Source: Spiribacter roseus (GTDB taxonomy: Bacteria; Pseudomonadota; Gammaproteobacteria; Nitrococcales; Nitrococcaceae). Taken from it: DNA of 64,000 nt. The DNA is taken from NCBI RefSeq assembly GCF_002813635.1, contig NZ_CP016382.1, positions 930,001 to 994,000 on the forward strand, read 5' to 3'. The notes under the pieces are model-generated. The model saw only the letters and a program-made list of their open reading frames with translations, searched no databases and was not told the DNA's origin. This document shows, piece by piece, positions 43,425-55,286 of the stretch; positions within the stretch are counted from its first letter, which is position 1, and every line of letters starts with the position of its first letter. Position numbers and translations under genes: made by a program.

Positions 43425-43895
43425 ATGGCCCGTGACTATATCCGCCCCGAGATATCCGAGCGTCTCTACCAGGAACTGGCCGGCGGTCGGCAATTGTTGA
43501 TCAATCCGCGCAAGGCCGATCTGCTGCTGGCCCTGGATGCAGTCCAGCACTCGGCACGCAAGCGCCGCCTGACCGAACCAACCGTCCTCCGGGGCTGGCG
43601 GCGTTTTCAAAGCGGCGAACGGGATCCGCTGGCCCTCGCCACCCAGACGCGCGCGCCGGCCCACTACCAGTGGCCCGTCGAGTGCACGATCCTGCAGGCG
43701 GTCACGCTCACCCCCCGCCTCACCGGGGCCCTGCTCGAGCGCGCCGCCATTCAACCGGGTGAGTCACTGGAGTGGCCCATCCCACTGGAGGCCGAGGCCG
43801 GGCGGGCGCGCCGCAATGCGATGGTGACGGCCTTCTGGATGCACCTGAGCGATGAGGATATCCGGCAGCTGGATCGCTATACCGCAGCGGCCTGA
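43425..43895 (+). CDS. Uncharacterised protein, 156 aa
   Basis: Not recognised. A soluble, Arg- and Leu-rich protein with no signal peptide or membrane segment. The ATG has AGGAG 9 nt upstream, and codon use looks like that of neighbours, so the gene is likely real. It lies 63 nt after the adenine deaminase gene and 29 nt before the end of the convergent unknown gene. No function proposed. Confidence 0.65.
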   Translation: MARDYIRPEISERLYQELAGGRQLLINPRKADLLLALDAVQHSARKRRLTEPTVLRGWRRFQSGERDPLALATQTRAPAHYQWPVECTILQAVTLTPRLTGALLERAAIQPGESLEWPIPLEAEAGRARRNAMVTAFWMHLSDEDIRQLDRYTAAA

Positions 43896-43924
43896 AGCCA
43901 CCGCCCGGTGGTGGATGGACGCGG

Positions 43925-44824
43925 CTAGTCCCGCATTGCCTGCACCGCCATCGCGGCGTTGGCCCGTGCCCCCGAGGTGGCCAGCAGCTGGCGGGGTAGA
44001 TCGGGCATCCGCCGGCCGAGCCTTGCCGGAACACTGGCCCGGTAGCAGCACTGCCCCGCCTCGGTCACCGACCAGGCACCGATATGCGGGGCACCGGTGG
44101 CGGTCTCCCACTCCTGTTGGTTGAGCGCATCGCAGTAGGCGGCCAGCGCCTCCGCATCGGTATCGGTGGCGGGCATTTCAAGGCGATACTCAAGCCCGCG
44201 GCCAACGCGGGCATTGTTGCCCTGCACGGCGATTCCGATTCTTGCCCCGCGAACGCCAGGCCATCCCAGGGGCTGCGCCCACAGGCTGTCGGCCGTGCGT
44301 CGTAGCACGCGCCAGCCGTCGGTCTCGGTGGGGCGGATGCCCTGGATGCTATTGCGCCAGACGCCCATGCCGGCACGCGCCAGGGTGCGTTCGCCGGCAA
44401 CGCAGTCGACGAACAGGTGCCCCCCGGCGTCCGTGACCGCAAGGCGCACCAGGTGGCGCCCGGTGGCCGACCATGGCACCTCACTGTCAATGCAGATGCG
44501 ACTGCCGAGAACCACCGCTTCAACGCCGCCGGGCGCGCGTGACTGCACGGCACCGATCGCGCACTGGGGGTTGAGCCGATAGGCGCGCATACGCGGATTG
44601 GAGGGCGCGGTAATATTGCCGTTGAGCGTGGTGCTGACGTCAACGGCCGGATAGCGGACGCCGGCATCCACGCCCACGCCGTGAACCCGCCGCAGTCTGA
44701 TGTCACTGCTGGTCTGCTCGCGCTGGACCTGGAGCATGCGATCGTTCATCGCAACGCGGGTGTCGGGCTCGCGCTCCAGCAGTTCGGCTAGTTCTTCAAG
44801 CAGTGCCAAGCCGGAATCAACCAT
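43925..44824 (-). CDS. Uncharacterised protein, 299 aa
   Basis: Not recognised. A mainly soluble protein of beta-rich character (many alternating hydrophobic strands such as HLVRLAVTDAGGHLFVDC and GARIGIAVQGNN) after an N-terminal helix of about 40 residues. There is no signal peptide. The frame is uninterrupted and keeps the local GC-rich third-position bias. It is upstream of no obvious partner; the DUF423 gene lies 35 nt away on the same strand and may be cotranscribed. Confidence 0.65.
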   Translation of the reverse strand: MVDSGLALLEELAELLEREPDTRVAMNDRMLQVQREQTSSDIRLRRVHGVGVDAGVRYPAVDVSTTLNGNITAPSNPRMRAYRLNPQCAIGAVQSRAPGGVEAVVLGSRICIDSEVPWSATGRHLVRLAVTDAGGHLFVDCVAGERTLARAGMGVWRNSIQGIRPTETDGWRVLRRTADSLWAQPLGWPGVRGARIGIAVQGNNARVGRGLEYRLEMPATDTDAEALAAYCDALNQQEWETATGAPHIGAWSVTEAGQCCYRASVPARLGRRMPDLPRQLLATSGARANAAMAVQAMRD

Positions 44825-44859
44825 GAGCGACAGGCAGGCTGACGGTTCTCATCGCCGGT

Positions 44860-45240
44860 TTACCGGGCCTTCCAGCCCGCCCAGATCAGGGCAAGCCAGG
44901 CGCCCATCAGCAGCGTACCCCCCACCGGTGTGAGATACGTGATGGCCATGACGTCGAGGGAGACCGCCAGGTAGATACTGCCGCTGAAAAGCACCGTGCC
45001 CACCACCATCAGCCACGCGGCAATCTGCACACGCCCGCGGGTGGCGTCGGCAAGCGGCAGGCCGAGGCCGAAGGCGAGCGCCAGCAGCGCCACCGCATGG
45101 ACCTGGTTGTAGCGCACGCCGGTCATCAGATAACGGAAGTATTCCGCGTCCACCGCCGGGCGGATGGTATGTTCGGCGATGGCCCCGAAAGCCACCGACA
45201 CAAGCCCGATTAGACCAGCCAGTAAAAGAAAGACACGCAC
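44860..45240 (-). CDS. DUF423 family small membrane protein (YgdD-like)
   Basis: 126 aa from GTG 45240, chosen because GAGGGGA lies just upstream; the frame extends to 45312 but that adds a polar, non-family stretch. Four membrane helices with FGAIAEHTI, NQVHAVALL and the PVGGTLLMGAW ending match DUF423, which is usually about 125 aa. Function unknown. It is divergent from the YihY gene. Confidence 0.88.
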   Translation of the reverse strand: MRVFLLLAGLIGLVSVAFGAIAEHTIRPAVDAEYFRYLMTGVRYNQVHAVALLALAFGLGLPLADATRGRVQIAAWLMVVGTVLFSGSIYLAVSLDVMAITYLTPVGGTLLMGAWLALIWAGWKAR

Positions 45241-45338
45241 TGAGTATTCCCCTCGACGCCTGAACGGGATGGTGGGTTTGTCGTCCGTGCCGGGTATGAT
45301 ACCGACGTCCATGCGAAAATTCCCGAAGCCGGCAATCG

Positions 45339-46235
45339 ATGGCGGAATCCGCGACCATGCCCCTTAAAACCGTCAGCAAGAACGCCCTGCGGGTCATCCT
45401 CGAGGCCGGCCGACTCTGGCAGTCGCACAACGCCCTCGGCAGTGCCGGTGCACTCGCGTTCTACACGCTCTTCTCGCTCGCCCCCATTCTGATCCTGATG
45501 ATCGCCGGAGCCGGTATGGTGCTGGGACCCGAGGCGGCGCAGACGCGTATCGTCGCGCAGGTGCAGGCGCTGATCGGTCCCGAAGCCGCTCAGGCGGCCC
45601 GCGAAATGGTGGCGCAGGTGCGCATCCAGCGCGGCGGCTGGCTGCCCACCCTGGCGGGGCTGGCGGCGATGGCGGCGGGCGCGACCGCGGTGTTCGCCCA
45701 GCTGCAGCGCTCGCTGAACGCCATCTGGGAAGTGCCGCCGCAGGCCACGCGCCGCCGGCAGCTGCTGGTGCTGGTCCGTCACCGGCTGGTGTCACTGGTC
45801 ATCGTGGCCCTGTTCGGGCTGAGCTTCCTGATCTCGCTGGCCTCGTCGGTGGCGCTGAAGGCCATCGCGCATTTCGCGTCCGACTGGCTGGCGTTTGACA
45901 TCAGCCTGATCGCCCCGCTGGAGGCGGCGTTCACGGTATTGCTGATGACGCTGTTGTTTGCCGCCATGTTCCGGTTTCTGCCCGACACCCGGATGGCGTG
46001 GCGCGACGTCCTGCCCGGCGCGCTGATCACCGCCGTGCTGTTCATGCCGGGTCGGCAGCTGATGGCCACCTATCTGACACTGACGGCGCCGGGGTCAGCC
46101 TATGGCGCCGCCGGCTCGCTGGTGGTTCTGCTGTTGTGGATCTATGGCTCGGCCCTGATCCTGCTGTTTGGTGCGACGCTGACGCGGGCCATGCAGCTGT
46201 GGACGCCCCTCAGCGCGGCGACTCGAGCGAATTGA
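45339..46235 (+). CDS. YihY/BrkB family inner-membrane protein
   Basis: 298 aa, six membrane helices. The family start (LGSAGALAFYTLFSLAPILILM) and the LRR-like QLQRSLNAIWEV, FRFLPD and GSAYGAAGSLVVLLLWIYGSALILLFGA segments are present. BrkB/YihY proteins are conserved but functionally unclear; they were once misassigned as RNase BN. ATG 45357 is an alternative start. The 3' end overlaps the convergent Hpt gene by 26 nt. Confidence 0.9.
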   Translation: MAESATMPLKTVSKNALRVILEAGRLWQSHNALGSAGALAFYTLFSLAPILILMIAGAGMVLGPEAAQTRIVAQVQALIGPEAAQAAREMVAQVRIQRGGWLPTLAGLAAMAAGATAVFAQLQRSLNAIWEVPPQATRRRQLLVLVRHRLVSLVIVALFGLSFLISLASSVALKAIAHFASDWLAFDISLIAPLEAAFTVLLMTLLFAAMFRFLPDTRMAWRDVLPGALITAVLFMPGRQLMATYLTLTAPGSAYGAAGSLVVLLLWIYGSALILLFGATLTRAMQLWTPLSAATRAN

Positions 46236-46575
46236 TCGCGGATTGCAGCGCTGCGGCCAATTCCTCGATGAGCGCCTCATCGAGCTCGCCGTCGCCCGAT
46301 TTAAGGCGCCGGTCCACCGCCGTCGCACTGGCTTCGAGACGTTTCGCGCCCACCGATCCCGCTGATCCCTTCAGTGAGTGCACCTGCCGGGCGACCGCCT
46401 CATCGGGCTCACCGCGCAGGTGATCCGGCAACGCCGCAAAGTCCTCCCTGAGCTGTTGATGGAATACGGCCAGCACCGATTCATACAGCGCCGCGTCGCC
46501 ATCCACACAGGCCAGCCCCGCTTCGCGATCGAAATCTTCGGAAAACATATGCTTGGCGTACCCTTCTGCGTCCAC
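46210..46575 (-). CDS. Histidine phosphotransfer (Hpt) protein
   Basis: 121 aa, helical. H66 in RQVHSLKGSAGSVGA is the phospho-accepting His of Hpt domains. It would carry phosphate between the receiver of a hybrid kinase and a final response regulator. It is divergent from the REC-PAS-GGDEF-EAL gene, and two hybrid kinases without their own Hpt domain are encoded within 8 kb, so it is the likely shared intermediate. Confidence 0.88.
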   Translation of the reverse strand: MDAEGYAKHMFSEDFDREAGLACVDGDAALYESVLAVFHQQLREDFAALPDHLRGEPDEAVARQVHSLKGSAGSVGAKRLEASATAVDRRLKSGDGELDEALIEELAAALQSAINSLESPR

Positions 46576-46643
46576 GGCGTATTACAACGCCCTTTGCCGA
46601 GTTTACACTACCCGAGATCACTAGCGCCCGACGGGAAAATTTG

Positions 46644-48707
46644 ATGCTGCGCCCACAGACAATCCTGATCGTGGATGATGACCCCACCATCCAGCTCATG
46701 ACCTCAGCCGGTCTGAGCAAGAATGGCTATATCATCCAGCAGGCCGACAATGCCGATCAGGCGCTCGCCTCGATGCAGACGGATGCGCCGGATCTGGTGT
46801 TGGCGAGCGTCAACCTGCCGGGTCGCGACGGGTTCGCGTTCATCGAAACGGTCCGCCTCGGGCAGGCCGGCCCGGCCAACCGCGATGTGCCGATCCTGAT
46901 CCTGACCGCCCTGGATGACACGCCGTCCATACACCGGGCATTCACCGTCGGCGCGACCGATTTCATCACCAAACCGGTCAACCTGGCGCTGCTCATCGAA
47001 CGGGTCAAATACGCCCTTGCGGCCGCGGAACGGGCCCAGGCGCTGGCCGACGCCCAGATCGAGCAGGCCACCGCCTGCCGGATGGCACGGCTCGGCTTCT
47101 GGCGCTACGACCCGGCGACGGGGCATCTGCAGTGGTCGGCCGAGGCGGCCGATCTGCTCGAATGCGAGGGATTGCCGGCCAGCCGCGAGGCGCTGATTGA
47201 ACAGACGGCCGACAACGACCGTTACCGGCTGGAGGCGGCCCTTGACTCGGCCGTCGCTGGCGGCCGCGGCGTCGACGTCGAGTTCACCCTGTGGCTGCGC
47301 GACGACCAGCCGACCATCCTGCGACTGCAGAGTGAGGCCGGCGCCGGCCCGTCCTGGCTGATTGGCGCCTTTCAGGATGTGACCGCGCTGCGCGCTTTCG
47401 AGGATCGAGCGCGTTATCTCGCCGAATACGACGAACTCACCGATCTGCCACGGCGACGGCTGTTCAACCGACTGCTCGGCGACCGCATCCGCCAACACGG
47501 CCTGCAACACTGGTCGATCACTGCCATCGGCCTCACCGGACTGAGTCGGGTCAACACGCTGCTGGGCATTAATGCGGGGGATCAGGTCGTTGCCACCTTC
47601 GCCCAGCGTCTCAAGGAGATCCTGCCCCGCAATGCGCTGGTGGGACGGCTGGAGATCGACACCTTCGTGGTCGCCGCGCCGGTCGCCGCCGTTGATGGGC
47701 CGGCTGACACCCATGAACAATGGCTGGCGCCGCTGGCCCGTTCGCTGTCCGTGGCCGGCGAAGAGGTGTTTGTGGACTTCTCCGCCGGCACCAGCCTCCA
47801 TCCGGATGATGCCAGCGACGCTGACACACTCATCAGTCACGCGCAGCAGGCCCAGCAGTTCAGTCGCAGCCGTCGCGGCCAACCCCGCGTGATGTTCTAT
47901 CGGGACATTGGCGCGGTGGATGAAACCGGCGTGCTGAGCCTTGAAAGCGATATCCGCAAAGCCCTGGGCCAGGCCCAGTTCTTTCTCGTCTACCAGCTCC
48001 AGCAACCCCTCAGCGGTGGGCGTTTCAACGGGGTGGAGGCGCTGCTGCGCTGGCGTCACCCGGTCCATGGGGTGATCCCGCCGGCCCGCTTCATCCCCCT
48101 GCTTGAGGAAAACGGGCTGATCGCGGAGGTCGGGGAGTGGGTGCTCGATGAGGCCTGCCGGCAGCTGGCGATCTGGCATGAATCAGACGCAGGACTGGTG
48201 ATGGGCGTGAATATTTCGGCCCAGCAGTTCGAGCGCGGGGACCTCGCCGAGCGCATCACCCGCATCGCCCGTCGCCACCACATCGATCCACGGACGCTCG
48301 AGCTCGAGATCACCGAAAGCATGGCCATGCAGGACCCGGATGCCAGTCAACGCACCCTCGAGAAACTCCGCGCGGCCGGATTCCGGCTCGCCATCGATGA
48401 TTTCGGCACGGGTCACTCGTCGTATGAATCGCTACTGCGGTTTCCGATGGATACGCTCAAGATCGACCGGCGCTTTATTGAGGCGGTGGCCGATGATCCG
48501 CGTAACCGCTCGGTCATCCGCTCAATGACGCTGCTGGCCGATGGGCTCGGACTGAAGACCGTTGCCGAGGGGGTCGAGACCCAGCGCCAGCGCGACTACC
48601 TGCATGCCCTTGAAATCGATGCCATCCAGGGGTTCCTGATCCATCGGCCCATGGAAGCAGACGCCTGTGCCGGTCTACTGGCCGCCCTGTCAGAGGAGGA
48701 GGACTGA
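46644..48707 (+). CDS. Response regulator with PAS, degenerate GGDEF and EAL domains
   Basis: 687 aa from ATG 46644. A receiver (ILIVDDDPTIQLM, LASVNLPGRDG, ILTALDD, TKPVN) starts the protein, but its phospho-accepting position reads N rather than D (LASVNLPG). A PAS domain (about 145-250) and a GGDEF-like domain follow; the latter reads LEIDTF in place of GGDEF, so it cannot be a cyclase. The EAL domain is intact (VEALLRWRHP, DDFGTGHSS, KIDRRFI). Net prediction: a cyclic-di-GMP phosphodiesterase. The stop overlaps the FIST ATG. Confidence 0.9.
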   Translation: MLRPQTILIVDDDPTIQLMTSAGLSKNGYIIQQADNADQALASMQTDAPDLVLASVNLPGRDGFAFIETVRLGQAGPANRDVPILILTALDDTPSIHRAFTVGATDFITKPVNLALLIERVKYALAAAERAQALADAQIEQATACRMARLGFWRYDPATGHLQWSAEAADLLECEGLPASREALIEQTADNDRYRLEAALDSAVAGGRGVDVEFTLWLRDDQPTILRLQSEAGAGPSWLIGAFQDVTALRAFEDRARYLAEYDELTDLPRRRLFNRLLGDRIRQHGLQHWSITAIGLTGLSRVNTLLGINAGDQVVATFAQRLKEILPRNALVGRLEIDTFVVAAPVAAVDGPADTHEQWLAPLARSLSVAGEEVFVDFSAGTSLHPDDASDADTLISHAQQAQQFSRSRRGQPRVMFYRDIGAVDETGVLSLESDIRKALGQAQFFLVYQLQQPLSGGRFNGVEALLRWRHPVHGVIPPARFIPLLEENGLIAEVGEWVLDEACRQLAIWHESDAGLVMGVNISAQQFERGDLAERITRIARRHHIDPRTLELEITESMAMQDPDASQRTLEKLRAAGFRLAIDDFGTGHSSYESLLRFPMDTLKIDRRFIEAVADDPRNRSVIRSMTLLADGLGLKTVAEGVETQRQRDYLHALEIDAIQGFLIHRPMEADACAGLLAALSEEED

Positions 48708-49827
48708 TGCACGTCGAATTTGATCCCACCGGCACGGTGACGGGCCTTGGCGAGGCCATCAACCGGCTCCACACCGACCCGACCGTGCGCGCCGCGCTGG
48801 TGTTTGCCGCGGATGGCAACGACCTGCCGGCCGGGGCGATGAACGACGCCATCAGCGCTTCGCCGCTGCCCTTGCTGGGGGGGATCTTCCCGGCCGTTGC
48901 CCATGCCAGCAAAAACCACGAGCAGGGCACCCTGGTGGTGGGCCTCGATCACCTTCCGGACTACGGTGTCATAGACACCCTGAGCGCGCCCGACACGGCG
49001 TTCGAGCCGGCCATATCAGCCTTCGCGGACACCTGGCCCGACGAACCCCGCGACGCCACCTATCTGGTGGTGGTCGATGGCCTGGCCGCCCGCACCAGCG
49101 ACCTGATCGAGGCGCTTTTCTTCAGTCTTGGCCTCGAGCACAACTTTATCGGCGGGGGCGCCGGCTCACTGAGCCTGCAACAGTCGCCCTGCATCATCAC
49201 CCCTGAAGGGCTGCATGCCGACAGTGCCCTGGTAGCCCGGCTGGCGCTGCCCAGTGCCATTGGCGTCAGTCATGGCTGGCAGCCCATCAGCGAGACCATG
49301 ACCGTCACCGAAAGTGAGGGCAATCGGGTCAGGACCATCGACTGGCAGCCGGCGGCCGAACTCTATGCCCGCGAGGTCTTCGCCCACGGGGGCGAGCGGA
49401 TTGACGCGGATAACTTCTTCTCGATCGCCAAATCCTATCCGCTGGGCATCGCGCGCTACGGCGCGGAGGTGGTGGTCCGCGACCCGCTGATGATGAATGA
49501 CGCGGGAGAAATCGTCTGTGTGGGTGAAGTGCCCGCCGGCTGTCGCATCCGGCTGCTCAATGGCGACATGGATACCCTGCTCACCGCGGCCGGTCATGCA
49601 CGGAGCGAGGCCATCACGGCGCACCCGCAGCACTCCATCGACACCGCCCTGCTCTTTGACTGCATCTCACGGGTGCTGTTTCTGGATGCCGACCTGGATC
49701 GCGAACTGGATGCCGTGGGGGGCGGTGCGCCGGTCCACGGCGCGTTCACCCTGGGCGAAATCGCCAACAGCGGGCGCGACTATCTTGACTTCCTCAATAA
49801 AAGCATCGTCTACGCGATCCTCGATCA

Positions 49828-49831
<4 letters not shown>
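48707..49831 (+). CDS. FIST-domain sensory protein
   Basis: 374 aa with FIST_N (about 15-200; [23 protein letters not shown]) and FIST_C (about 215-355; RNPLMMN-like [13 protein letters not shown] and [11 protein letters not shown]) domains. FIST proteins are proposed small-ligand sensors in signalling operons. There is no signal peptide or membrane segment, so sensing is cytoplasmic. Start and stop both overlap neighbours (EAL protein before, hybrid kinase after), so the three act together. Confidence 0.88.
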
Positions 49832-51940
<2,109 letters not shown>

Positions 51941-51954
<14 letters not shown>

Positions 51955-52453
51955 ATCCCCCGCCGCACTGATCGGCATCCTGGCGCTGCTGGGCCTCTGG
52001 AGCGCCCCCGCCAGCGCCCTGGAGGCGCCGGAAGGCCGGGCCATCCTCACGGTCAGTGGGGATATCGGCACCACCAACCAGGGCGATCAGGCGGTATTCG
52101 ACGCCGCGATGCTCGCCGAACTCGAAGGTCGGACACTGGAAACGGAAACGCCCTGGCATGAGGGCGTCAGAACCTTCAGCGGCCCGCTCGCCCGGGCGGT
52201 GCTGGAGGCGGTGGACGCTGGCGGTGAACAGGTCACCGCAATCGCCCTTAACGACTATAGCGCCGAAATCCCGGTCAGCAACTTCCGCGATTATGACGTC
52301 ATCCTCGCCACCCACAAGGACGGCGAGCGCATGAGTGTGCGCGAGCGCGGGCCGATCTTTGTCATCTACCCGTTCGATCGCCACCCGGAACTCCACCGGG
52401 AGACGATCTACGGACGTTCTGTCTGGCAGGTCAACCGGCTTCGCGTCGAATAG
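51941..52453 (+). CDS. Exported molybdopterin-oxidoreductase-like small protein
   Basis: 170 aa from GTG 51941, with GAGGAGGAG upstream and a 14-nt overlap with the kinase. A signal peptide ([23 protein letters not shown]) sends it to the periplasm. The mature part resembles a small family of periplasmic proteins often labelled molybdopterin-binding oxidoreductases ([52 protein letters not shown]), but it is too short to bind the cofactor as a full enzyme. The next gene encodes a membrane kinase with a periplasmic loop, so it may be its sensing partner. Confidence 0.7.
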
Positions 52454-52473
52454 ACGCCGGGCAGGGTGCTCAT

Positions 52474-54255
52474 GTGGGCCTGACGTTCCATAAACGCTTC
52501 TCGACCCTGATCGCGCTGGGTGTGCTGTTCTTTGCCCTGATGGCGGTCGGGGTGATGATGCTGCAGAAACAGCGGGCGCTCGACGACGTGCTCCTCGAGG
52601 ATGCGGTCTGGGCCACGTTCCAGCTCGACCGCGAACTGAAGAGTCTGCGGATTTCGCTGCTGAGTGCGACGCCCGCGACGATTGCTGACGTCAAGCTCGA
52701 CTACGACATCCTCTACAGCCGCATCAATGTCCTCGAGCGCGGTCAGGTGGCCGACCTGATTCAGTCGGTCGAGGTTCGCGAGAGCAATATCAACGCCCTG
52801 CTCGAGCGCATCAAGTCACTTGACGGGCGGATCAGTGCGTTGAGCGCAGAGAATCTCAGCGAGCGCCGGGAACCGATTCTGGCAACGCTGCGGCAGATCC
52901 AGACCGGTACGCGGGATCTCATCCTCTCAACCAATCGGCATTTTGCCGGCGAGCGCCAGAAAAGCCGTGAAGGGCAGATCCGGATGATTCAGACGGTGCT
53001 GGTTCTTGCCGCATTGGCAATGCTGGCCGGTCTGCTTCTGGTCCGACAGCTGCGCCGTCAGCGCACCTCGCTGGAGGCCTCCAACCGCGAGCTGGAGGCG
53101 GCTCGGGCCGAGGCCGAGCAGGCGAGCCAGGCCAAGACGGAGTTCCTGGCGGTTATCAGTCATGAGGTGCGCACGCCGCTGAACGGCATTTTCGGCCTGA
53201 CCGACATGATCCAGCAGGAGCTCACTCCGCAGTCCCGCGCCTATCGCTATCTGCAGACGCTGCGGGCCAGTGCGGATGCCGTTTTCACGGTGGTCAACGA
53301 CATCCTCGATTACTCGCGCATTCGCGCGGGCAAACTCGCCCTGACGCCCCGGCCATTCTGTCTGGATGACTTCCTCGAGACCCTCTGCCGGGGCTACCGG
53401 ATCCAGGCCCAGAGCGCTCCAGTGGCTTTCCGCTGCGATTATCCCGAAGCGCTGGGTGACGTCCGCGGCGATCCCGATCGGCTGCGCCAGGTACTGATGA
53501 ACCTGCTCAACAACGCGTTCAAGTTCACCGAACGCGGTCATGTCGCGCTGACCGTCGAGGCCGAGCCAGCCACCGATCACGTTGATCTGCGCTTTCATGT
53601 GACCGACACCGGCTGCGGGATCCGTCCCGAGGATCAGGCAACGCTTTTTCAGCCCTTCTCCCAGGTCGACACATCGCTGACCCGGGCCCATGAGGGCTCA
53701 GGGCTGGGACTGGTGATCAGTCGCGAGCTGATCGAGCAGATGGGCGGTGCGATCCACATTGACAGTGAGCTGAACCAGGGCAGCCACTTTGCGGTGCACC
53801 TGCGACTGCCGATCGTCGTTTCATCGACACCGCAGGCCTCGCCGGCTGACCCGCTCGTCCCCGGTGCGGAAGCGACCCGAACCGGCCGGATCCTGGTGGT
53901 GGAGGACAACCCGGTCAATCAGCTGGTGGCGCGCGAGATGCTCTCGAACCTGGGGCATTCCGTCGTCGTGGTTGAAAATGGTCGCGAGGCGCTCGATCAA
54001 TTCGCAGCCGAGACCTTTGATCTGATGATCATGGACATGCAGATGCCGGTCATGGATGGGCTTGAGGCCACACGCCGGCTGCGGGCGCAGGGTGCGACAC
54101 TGCCGATCATCGCCATGACCGCGAATGCCCTGGGTGAGGACGAGCAGCGCTGTCTGGATGCGGGCATGCAGGCGGTGGTCAAAAAGCCGGTCAATGCCGG
54201 CGAACTGAGCGCCACGCTCCAGCGCCATCTGCCGGTCAGCCCGGATAGCGGCTGA
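52474..54255 (+). CDS. Membrane hybrid histidine kinase with one receiver
   Basis: 593 aa, GTG start 20 nt after the preceding gene. Two helices (about 9-30 and 172-190) flank a helical periplasmic loop of about 140 aa. A coiled coil then leads to H230 (VISHEVRTPLNG), an ATPase with LLNNAFKF, DTGCGIRPED and GSGLGLVISRE, and a C-terminal receiver (VVEDNPVNQ, IMDMQMPVMDG, KKPVN). No Hpt domain. The 3' end overlaps the convergent WYL regulator by 20 nt. The input signal likely comes from the exported protein upstream. Confidence 0.92.
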   Translation: MGLTFHKRFSTLIALGVLFFALMAVGVMMLQKQRALDDVLLEDAVWATFQLDRELKSLRISLLSATPATIADVKLDYDILYSRINVLERGQVADLIQSVEVRESNINALLERIKSLDGRISALSAENLSERREPILATLRQIQTGTRDLILSTNRHFAGERQKSREGQIRMIQTVLVLAALAMLAGLLLVRQLRRQRTSLEASNRELEAARAEAEQASQAKTEFLAVISHEVRTPLNGIFGLTDMIQQELTPQSRAYRYLQTLRASADAVFTVVNDILDYSRIRAGKLALTPRPFCLDDFLETLCRGYRIQAQSAPVAFRCDYPEALGDVRGDPDRLRQVLMNLLNNAFKFTERGHVALTVEAEPATDHVDLRFHVTDTGCGIRPEDQATLFQPFSQVDTSLTRAHEGSGLGLVISRELIEQMGGAIHIDSELNQGSHFAVHLRLPIVVSSTPQASPADPLVPGAEATRTGRILVVEDNPVNQLVAREMLSNLGHSVVVVENGREALDQFAAETFDLMIMDMQMPVMDGLEATRRLRAQGATLPIIAMTANALGEDEQRCLDAGMQAVVKKPVNAGELSATLQRHLPVSPDSG

Positions 54256-55234
54256 GCGCGCGGGCAAGCCGGTCGGCGATGTCACCGCGAAGCGCCGGCG
54301 GGCCGTTGACTTCGACCTGATCCCCCAACCCCAGTAACCACCAGCGCAGCTGGGCGGTATCAGCAACTCGAGCGGTCAGGCGGATGCGCCCGTCATCGGT
54401 GTCCTCCAGCTGCTGGGTCTCGCTGAGCGGTGTCTCTTCCAGATGGACCGCCGTGGCAGGCTCCAGCAACAGTTCCAGGGCCAGGGGCTCGGCGCTCAGC
54501 TGAAAATCCAGGGCACCGGCGCGCACATACGCCATCAGATCAAAATCCGCCGGTCGCTCGACCGCCTCCGCGCAGGCACTTGCCGATTGCATGCGGTGCA
54601 GCGCCATCTGCACCACCCCATCGCGGCCGGTGCGCGTGCAGATCAGATACACCACGCCATCCCGAAAAACGATCCCCAGCGGATGCAGACGATAATCGCG
54701 GACCGCCCCGTCGTAGCGGCGCTGGTAGCGGGCGTCCAGTTGCCGGTCATTGAACAGGGCGGCGTACACCGTCTCGAGAATGTCTGGATCGATGTTCGGC
54801 GCAATCAGGGTCTGCCCCCGCGGCACCACATGAATCTTGTCCGGCCAGGTGCGCACCGGGCTGGCGGTATCGGCCAGGACATCGGCGGCACGCTGCAGAT
54901 AGGGCTCGAGCGCATTCAGGGTCGCCGGCGCCATGAGCTGACCCGAGAAATGCTCGGCGAGTTTGAAGGCGAGCGCCGTCTGCGGCTCCATACCGGGGAT
55001 GTCGAGCTGGATGGCGTCGCGATCCCAGGACCAGCCATGGGGCCGCGAGCGGTCGTCCAGCGACAGGCCGAACAGCTCGCCGGAGAGTCGCAGCAGATCC
55101 CGCTGCACGGTGCGCTCGGTGGTGGGGTAGCCCTGATCGGCCAGGCGATCACGCAGCGCCTGCGCGGTAATCTTGCGCGGATAGCGCGGTATGTGCCGAA
55201 GCATGAGCCATTGACGTAACAGGGTGTCGGTCAT
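54236..55234 (-). CDS. WYL-domain transcriptional regulator
   Basis: 332 aa. An N-terminal winged helix (ITAQALRDRLADQGYPTTERTVQRDLLRL) is followed by a WYL domain (about 150-220: LDARYQRRYDGAVRDYRLHPLGIVFRDGVVYLICT) and a C-terminal WCX extension. WYL domains bind nucleic acid or nucleotide ligands; many members respond to DNA damage or sit near defence genes, but none is adjacent here. It lies downstream of urtE on the same strand, 52 nt away. Confidence 0.88.
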   Translation of the reverse strand: MTDTLLRQWLMLRHIPRYPRKITAQALRDRLADQGYPTTERTVQRDLLRLSGELFGLSLDDRSRPHGWSWDRDAIQLDIPGMEPQTALAFKLAEHFSGQLMAPATLNALEPYLQRAADVLADTASPVRTWPDKIHVVPRGQTLIAPNIDPDILETVYAALFNDRQLDARYQRRYDGAVRDYRLHPLGIVFRDGVVYLICTRTGRDGVVQMALHRMQSASACAEAVERPADFDLMAYVRAGALDFQLSAEPLALELLLEPATAVHLEETPLSETQQLEDTDDGRIRLTARVADTAQLRWWLLGLGDQVEVNGPPALRGDIADRLARALSRYPG

Positions 55235-55286
55235 CGCGATTCCATCCGTGAATCGGTCTCTGCCTACCTAGCCTAACGCCAATCGG

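Noticed and set aside
46704..48179. Long open frame opposite the REC-EAL gene (491 codons)
   Set aside because: The plus-strand protein has clear REC, PAS and EAL motifs; the minus frame has none.
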